This document shows, piece by piece, positions 59,499-64,000 of a stretch of DNA of 64,000 nucleotides (position 1 is the stretch's first letter; each line of letters begins with the position of its first letter). This DNA is from Dyadobacter sp. SG02 (GTDB taxonomy: Bacteria; Bacteroidota; Bacteroidia; Cytophagales; Spirosomataceae). The notes beneath the pieces were generated by a model. That model did not search any database. It was not told where the DNA came from and saw only the letters and a program-made list of their open reading frames with translations. The stretch covers positions 124,001-188,000 of the forward strand of contig NZ_FNYL01000011.1 in assembly GCF_900109045.1 (NCBI RefSeq), given 5' to 3'. The translations under genes were made by a program, and so were the position numbers.

Positions 59499-60920
59499 AT
59501 GAAATTGACATTTTGGGGGGCTTCGCAGCAGGTCACAGGTAGTATGTTCCTTTTGGAATCGGACGACTATCGCATCCTGATCGACTGCGGCTCCGATTTT
59601 GATCTGGATGAGATCGGCAAGAAGACAAGATATGAACAGCAGAAGAGCGTATTTCCGTTTGAACCGAGCCTGATCAACACCGTACTGCTCACACACGCGC
59701 ACATCGACCACTCGGGTAACATTCCGAACCTGTACAAGGAGGGTTTCGAAGGAAGAGTGGTCTGTACCGAGCCTACCATGGCCCTGACGTCGCTTTTGTT
59801 GAAAGACGCGGCCAATCTGCACCAGAAACGGCTCAATTCACGGGTTAACTCCAAGAGACGCAGCGGCAAGAAAAAGAGGGAAGTGCCGATGGATTATTAT
59901 ATTGAAAAACATGTGATCGAGGCCATGGACAACTTCGTGCCCGTTGCATTCGGCCAGCGCTACCGCATTGCCGACAATGTGACGGTAACCTACTATGCCG
60001 CCGGCCATTTGCTCGGCGCAGCGCATATCGTATTGGAAGTGTATGAAAATGGCGAGAAAAAACGGCTTTGCTTCTCCGGGGACATCGGCCGTAAAAACTA
60101 CCCGCTGCTGATCGACCCTCAGGAAATCCCGCAGGTGGACTACCTGATCTGCGAATCGACCTACGGAAACCGTTTGCACGAGGATAAGCGCGGGACGGTG
60201 GAAACGCTGGCGGATGTGATCAAGCGGACCTGCATCGATATTCCGGGCAGGCTCATTATCCCGTCATTCAGCGTGGGACGTACGCAGGCATTGCTTTACA
60301 CGCTCAACAAGCTGTATCTCGACCAGTCGTTTCCCTACATTAAGGTATTCTCCGACAGCCCTTTGGCCCACAGCAGCACGAAGGTTTACCAGAAGCATTC
60401 ACGCATGCTGAACAAGGAGGCGCGCGAGTTCAAGGAAGACAATGACATGCTTTTCGATTTCGAGAACCTGATCTACCTCGAAAGCGCCGATGCAAGCCGT
60501 GCCGTTTCAAATTATAACGAACCTTGCATTATCATTTCGTCGTCGGGTATGGTGCAGGGCGGGCGCGTGGAGGCGCACGTGGAGGCCAATATCGGCAATC
60601 CCTATGCTACGATTTTGATGATCGGTTACGCCTCGGAAGGGACGCTGGGATGGCGGCTTTTGAACGGGCAGGATACGATCTCGATTCGCGGAAAGCAGTA
60701 TCCGGTCTTGGCTAATATTGAAAAAATTGACGTATTTAGCGGCCACGGAGACCAAAACGACTTAATTAATTTTGTAAAAATGCAGGATCCGGAGAAACTG
60801 AAAGGCATTTTCCTCGTCCACGGAGAGCAGCAAAGCATGGCTGAATTCCAAAGTAAAATCCAGGAAATCGGCTATCATTCGGTGGAAACGCCGTTGAGGG
60901 GTACTACTTACGAACTCTGA
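59499..60920 (+). CDS. Metallo-beta-lactamase/beta-CASP RNA-processing exonuclease (CPSF-like)
   Basis: A 473-residue metallohydrolase. The zinc motif is H66-A-H68-I-D70-H71. The beta-CASP region shows LIIPSFSVGRTQALLYTLNK and SSGMVQGGRVEAHVE. The RMMBL C-terminus includes DVFSGHGDQNDLINF and GIFLVHGEQQSM. The family contains RNA endo/exonucleases related to CPSF-73. A Lys/Arg-rich loop (SKRRSGKKKRE) in the lactamase domain may contact RNA. It is followed by accA after 40 bases, probably in one transcript. Confidence 0.93.
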   Translation: MKLTFWGASQQVTGSMFLLESDDYRILIDCGSDFDLDEIGKKTRYEQQKSVFPFEPSLINTVLLTHAHIDHSGNIPNLYKEGFEGRVVCTEPTMALTSLLLKDAANLHQKRLNSRVNSKRRSGKKKREVPMDYYIEKHVIEAMDNFVPVAFGQRYRIADNVTVTYYAAGHLLGAAHIVLEVYENGEKKRLCFSGDIGRKNYPLLIDPQEIPQVDYLICESTYGNRLHEDKRGTVETLADVIKRTCIDIPGRLIIPSFSVGRTQALLYTLNKLYLDQSFPYIKVFSDSPLAHSSTKVYQKHSRMLNKEAREFKEDNDMLFDFENLIYLESADASRAVSNYNEPCIIISSSGMVQGGRVEAHVEANIGNPYATILMIGYASEGTLGWRLLNGQDTISIRGKQYPVLANIEKIDVFSGHGDQNDLINFVKMQDPEKLKGIFLVHGEQQSMAEFQSKIQEIGYHSVETPLRGTTYEL

Positions 60921-60960
60921 CCGCCCCCCGATCCTGCCCACTAATCACAGAACCTGAATT

Positions 60961-61917
60961 ATGAGAACATACCTCGATTTTGAAAAGCCTATGGCCGAGC
61001 TCGAACGCAAGCTCGAAGAAATGAAAGCGTTGGCGAATGAAAACAATGTGGATTTTTCGGACGCCATTGCGTTGCTGGAAGGCAACATCACCAACCTTCG
61101 AAAAGAAATATTTGAAAACCTCACACGCTGGCAGCGTGTGCAGCTTTCCCGCCACCCCGACCGTCCCTACACGCTTGATTACATCGAACTGATCTGCGAC
61201 GAGTTCATCGAATTGCACGGAGACCGCCAGGTTCGCGACGATCCGGCTATTATCGGTGGTCTGGCGAATGTCGGCGGACAATCATTTATGCTTATCGGGC
61301 AGCAAAAAGGCCGCAATACCAAGCAGCGCCAGCACCGGAACTTCGGTATGCCGAACCCGGAAGGTTACCGCAAGGCATTGCGCCTCATGAAACTGGCCGA
61401 GAAGTTCAACAAGCCTATCGTGACGCTGATCGACACCCCGGGTGCATTCCCCGGAATGGAAGCCGAAGAGCGCGGACAAGGCGAGGCGATCGCACGTAAC
61501 CTGAAAGAAATGTTCATGCTGAAAGTGCCCGTGATCTGTATCGTGATCGGCGAAGGTGCTTCCGGTGGTGCATTGGGTATTGCCATCGGCGACCGCGTAT
61601 TGATGCTGGAAAACACCTGGTACTCGGTAATTTCCCCTGAAAACTGCTCGGCTATCCTTTGGAGAAGCTGGGATTTTAAGGAGCAGGCCGCCGAAGCGAT
61701 GAAAATCACGGCGAAGGACATGACCAACTACAAGCTGGTAGACGGCATCGTGGCCGAGCCGCTGGGTGGTGCGCACCTCGACCACAAATGGATGGCCGAA
61801 GAGCTCAAAAGAACAATTCTTGAAAATATTGCCGAACTGGGCGCCATCAGCGAGCAGGACCGCATCGATCAGCGTATCGATAAATTCTGTGCAATGGGCG
61901 TGGTAGTTGAAGCGTAA
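60961..61917 (+). CDS. accA: Acetyl-CoA carboxylase carboxyltransferase subunit alpha
   Basis: A 318-residue AccA of normal length, for the first step of fatty-acid synthesis. Conserved blocks are [60 protein letters not shown] and [20 protein letters not shown]. It lies 8 bases before the HAD gene. accD is not in the window, as is common. Confidence 0.98.
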   Translation: MRTYLDFEKPMAELERKLEEMKALANENNVDFSDAIALLEGNITNLRKEIFENLTRWQRVQLSRHPDRPYTLDYIELICDEFIELHGDRQVRDDPAIIGGLANVGGQSFMLIGQQKGRNTKQRQHRNFGMPNPEGYRKALRLMKLAEKFNKPIVTLIDTPGAFPGMEAEERGQGEAIARNLKEMFMLKVPVICIVIGEGASGGALGIAIGDRVLMLENTWYSVISPENCSAILWRSWDFKEQAAEAMKITAKDMTNYKLVDGIVAEPLGGAHLDHKWMAEELKRTILENIAELGAISEQDRIDQRIDKFCAMGVVVEA

Positions 61918-61925
61918 GCATATCC

Positions 61926-62561
61926 ATGAAAAACGACAAGATCAGGAATATCATTTTCGACCTCGGTGACGTCATTCTCAATATCGACGTCCCCATTGCT
62001 TCCAGGTCATTTGCCGATCTGAGCGGGCGCGAGCAGAGCGAGATACTCACTATTTTCAAAGAGAGTGAGATTTTCCGCCAGTTTGAAACCGGTGCAATGG
62101 ACGAACCGGCGTTCCGGAACTACGTCCGCGAAATCCTGAATTTCCCTGATCTGTCGGACGAAGCCATCGACACTGCGTGGAACAGCCTGCTGCTAGACCT
62201 CCCGCCCGAGCGCGTGGAGCTGCTTAAAAAGCTGGCGACGCAATACCGGCTGTTCTTGCTCAGTAATACGAGTTCGATCCATATTACACAGGTTAACAAG
62301 ATATTGGAAGCCTCGACTGGCGTAGAAAAACTCGGCGATTTGTTCGAAACCGTTTTTCTTTCCTACGAAATGGGCCTGATGAAGCCCGATCCCCGTATTT
62401 ACCAGGAAGTGCTTGACAAAGCCGGTCTGAAAGCGGAGGAAACGCTTTTCCTCGACGACAACGCGGACAATATCCGCAGCGCGGCGCAGCTCGGCATCGA
62501 TACCATTCACGTCCAAAAGCCGGTCACTATTCTGGAATACCTCCGAGACTATGCAGTCTAA
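61926..62561 (+). CDS. HAD-superfamily phosphatase
   Basis: A 211-residue haloacid-dehalogenase-like hydrolase, class IA. Motif I is IIFD12LGDVIL, motif II is LFLLSNTSS, and the last motif is FLDDNADNIRSAAQLG. A helical cap lies between. The best match in style is the YihX-like group of sugar-phosphate phosphatases. It sits between accA (8 bases) and the M50 protease, whose start overlaps its end by 11 bases. Confidence 0.92.
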   Translation: MKNDKIRNIIFDLGDVILNIDVPIASRSFADLSGREQSEILTIFKESEIFRQFETGAMDEPAFRNYVREILNFPDLSDEAIDTAWNSLLLDLPPERVELLKKLATQYRLFLLSNTSSIHITQVNKILEASTGVEKLGDLFETVFLSYEMGLMKPDPRIYQEVLDKAGLKAEETLFLDDNADNIRSAAQLGIDTIHVQKPVTILEYLRDYAV

Positions 62562-63750
62562 CACAAGAACCTACATCATTCAGGCGGCACTTTTTATCCT
62601 CACCATCATCACCACGACGATGGCTGGCGCTGAATGGATGTTCAACAGCATATTTGGTTTCGTTTACGACTTTTTATACTTCATGATCGGTGAAAAGGAA
62701 GCGAAGGCCATGCCGGCGCCTACCCGGATGCTCGGCTGGGCGGAGTTTGTGCAGGGGTTTCATTTCTCGATCCCCTTCCTGCTGATCCTCACGATCCATG
62801 AATTCGGGCACTATTTCGTTGCGAAGGCGCATAAGGTGAAAGTAACGCTGCCGTTTTATATTCCCTTGTGGTTCGGTATTTCTCAGAGCATCGGAACGCT
62901 CGGCGCATTCATCCGCATTAAAGAGGCCGTCCGGTCGCGGGTTAAATTCTTTGATATAGGCATTGCCGGTCCGCTGGCCGGGTTTGTTGCGGCATTGGTG
63001 GTCCTTTGGTACGGTTTTACCCACTTGCCGCCGCCGGACTATATCTTCAAGATCCACCCCGAGTACGAACGTTTCGGGCTGAATTACCCGCAATTCGTTT
63101 ATGAAAACCCCACCGGCAATGTGATGCTCGGGGATAATATCCTGTTCTGGCTGTTCAAAACCTATGTGGCCGATCCTGCGCGCCTCCCGCACGCGTACGA
63201 GCTGATCCATTACCCATACCTTTTTGCGGGTTACCTCGCATTGTTTTTTACGTCGCTGAACCTCATCCCCATTGGCCAGCTCGACGGCGGCCATATCCTT
63301 TACGCGATGCTTGGCAAAAAGCGTTTCAATGCCATCGCCCCGTTCCTTTTCGGCATACTCGTGTTTTACGTAGGCCTCGGCGCTTTCCGTACCGAGTCAT
63401 TTGCTACCGGTAGCGACGCGATATTCTATGAACGACTGCTTTACCTGGCCATTTACATTTACTTTCTGTACGTCTGTTTCAAACGCGCCTGCGATAATCC
63501 ATCGACCGCATTGATGGTCAGCCTGCTGATCGTCGTCGGCCAGTTTGCATTATCCTACGTCCGCCCCGACCTGGAAGGCTCGGTCAACCTGCTGCCATTT
63601 GTCCTGATCCTTGGCCGTTTCCTAGGCATCCGCCACCCCGAAACCGAAGACGAAACCCCGCTCAACAAAGGCCGGATCGTGCTCGGTATCATTGCATTTG
63701 TCATTTTCGTGCTATCGTTCAGCCCTACGCCGCTGATTGTGATTGAGTAG
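62551..63750 (+). CDS. M50-family site-2-type intramembrane metalloprotease
   Basis: A 399-residue multi-pass membrane protease. The zinc motif HEFGH is at 83-87 in a membrane segment and the second motif NLIPIGQLDGGH is near 237-248. No PDZ domain is visible, unlike RseP, so it belongs to the simpler S2P group. Such enzymes release membrane-bound regulators, which could include FecR-type anti-sigma factors, but nothing here ties it to one. Its start overlaps the HAD gene. Confidence 0.93.
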   Translation: MQSNTRTYIIQAALFILTIITTTMAGAEWMFNSIFGFVYDFLYFMIGEKEAKAMPAPTRMLGWAEFVQGFHFSIPFLLILTIHEFGHYFVAKAHKVKVTLPFYIPLWFGISQSIGTLGAFIRIKEAVRSRVKFFDIGIAGPLAGFVAALVVLWYGFTHLPPPDYIFKIHPEYERFGLNYPQFVYENPTGNVMLGDNILFWLFKTYVADPARLPHAYELIHYPYLFAGYLALFFTSLNLIPIGQLDGGHILYAMLGKKRFNAIAPFLFGILVFYVGLGAFRTESFATGSDAIFYERLLYLAIYIYFLYVCFKRACDNPSTALMVSLLIVVGQFALSYVRPDLEGSVNLLPFVLILGRFLGIRHPETEDETPLNKGRIVLGIIAFVIFVLSFSPTPLIVIE

Positions 63751-63800
63751 AGGAGATAAGCCGTTGGCAGCCCTTTTAGTTAAAAAAAGCTGATTAGGCA

Positions 63801-64000
63801 ATGTACATCTCCCGCAGACAATTCCTGGCAGCACTAGGCGCTACACCCATTATCGCGAACATCGACGTCGCCGATCCACCCTACACCTATTCCGTCAAAG
63901 GAAAACTCCCTGTTTCAGAAATGGCTACCACGCTCATTCACGAGCATGTACTGGTCGATTTCATTGGTGCGGAGAAGATTTCGCCGGATCGATGGAAACA
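63801..64000 (+). CDS. Phosphotriesterase-family metal hydrolase, 5' part only
   Basis: The first 66 codons of a gene that runs off the right edge. The N-terminus SRRQFLAALGATP is a twin-arginine-like export signal, and TLIHEHVLVDF carries the first metal-binding His-x-His motif of phosphotriesterase-like amidohydrolases. In Bacteroidota these are often lactonases. The start follows 50 bases of non-coding DNA after the M50 gene. Confidence 0.8.
   Translation, partial: MYISRRQFLAALGATPIIANIDVADPPYTYSVKGKLPVSEMATTLIHEHVLVDFIGAEKISPDRWK

Overview
The window looks like chromosome of a Bacteroidota bacterium, most likely order Cytophagales (Dyadobacter/Spirosoma-like). The grounds are SusC/SusD pairs, ECF sigma/FecR (DUF4974) operons, a type IX secretion sorting domain, LA_2272-type surface repeats, FucP-type sugar uptake, a LytTR regulator, and promoter boxes of the Bacteroidetes form TAnnTTTG. 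The genus is inferred from gene style only. No rRNA, tRNA, CRISPR array, prophage or insertion sequence was seen.

Layout. 1-17.2 kb (minus strand): a nutrient-uptake locus read leftward. It holds a short membrane-anchored anti-sigma-like protein, an ECF sigma factor, FecR, a SusC carrying an STN signalling domain, SusD, a second SusC and SusD, a DUF1735 lipoprotein, and the start of a third SusC that runs off the left edge. 17.5-22.8 kb: alaS, a CHRD lipoprotein, an LpxL-like acyltransferase and a surface-repeat protein. 23.2-29.6 kb: three secreted or surface proteins (T9SS cargo, a BclB-domain protein, a C1q-like protein) face a second sigma/FecR operon whose outer-membrane partner is an STN domain fused to LA_2272-type surface repeats instead of a TonB receptor. 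29.7-38.9 kb: KilA-N protein, OxyR, an AAA/DUF4143 ATPase, a PolX/PHP protein with a degraded polymerase site, an AGE-family epimerase, CsbD, a 3-hydroxyacyl-CoA dehydrogenase-like protein and an esterase-like hydrolase. 39-42.6 kb: cytochrome bd oxidase (cydA, cydB) split by inverted octamer repeats, then a LytTR response regulator. 42.7-45.8 kb: a FucP-like transporter with two dehydrogenases, probably L-fucose oxidation. 45.8-52.7 kb: a TetR-controlled YbhFSRG/TolC-type ABC efflux operon with the same 16-bp palindrome at both promoters. 52.8-53.1 kb: a 71-bp tandem repeat array ending in a perfect hairpin. 53.4-64 kb: housekeeping genes lepA, pdhC-type E2, hslV, dacB, a beta-CASP nuclease, accA, a HAD phosphatase, an M50 protease and the start of a phosphotriesterase-family gene.

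How it fits together. The most coherent new signal is regulatory. Four sites share a core of the form (A)RGGGTRR, 14 bases, GTC, with identical spacing. They lie upstream of the two sigma operons, the stand-alone surface-repeat gene and the left-edge SusC. This suggests two cell-surface signalling regulons: one controlling SusCD uptake and one controlling surface-repeat proteins. In the second, the predicted ECF promoter sits inside the stem-loop of a terminator, so transcripts starting there would lack half of the hairpin that stops upstream read-through. All function calls rest on reading the sequence; none was checked by database search.
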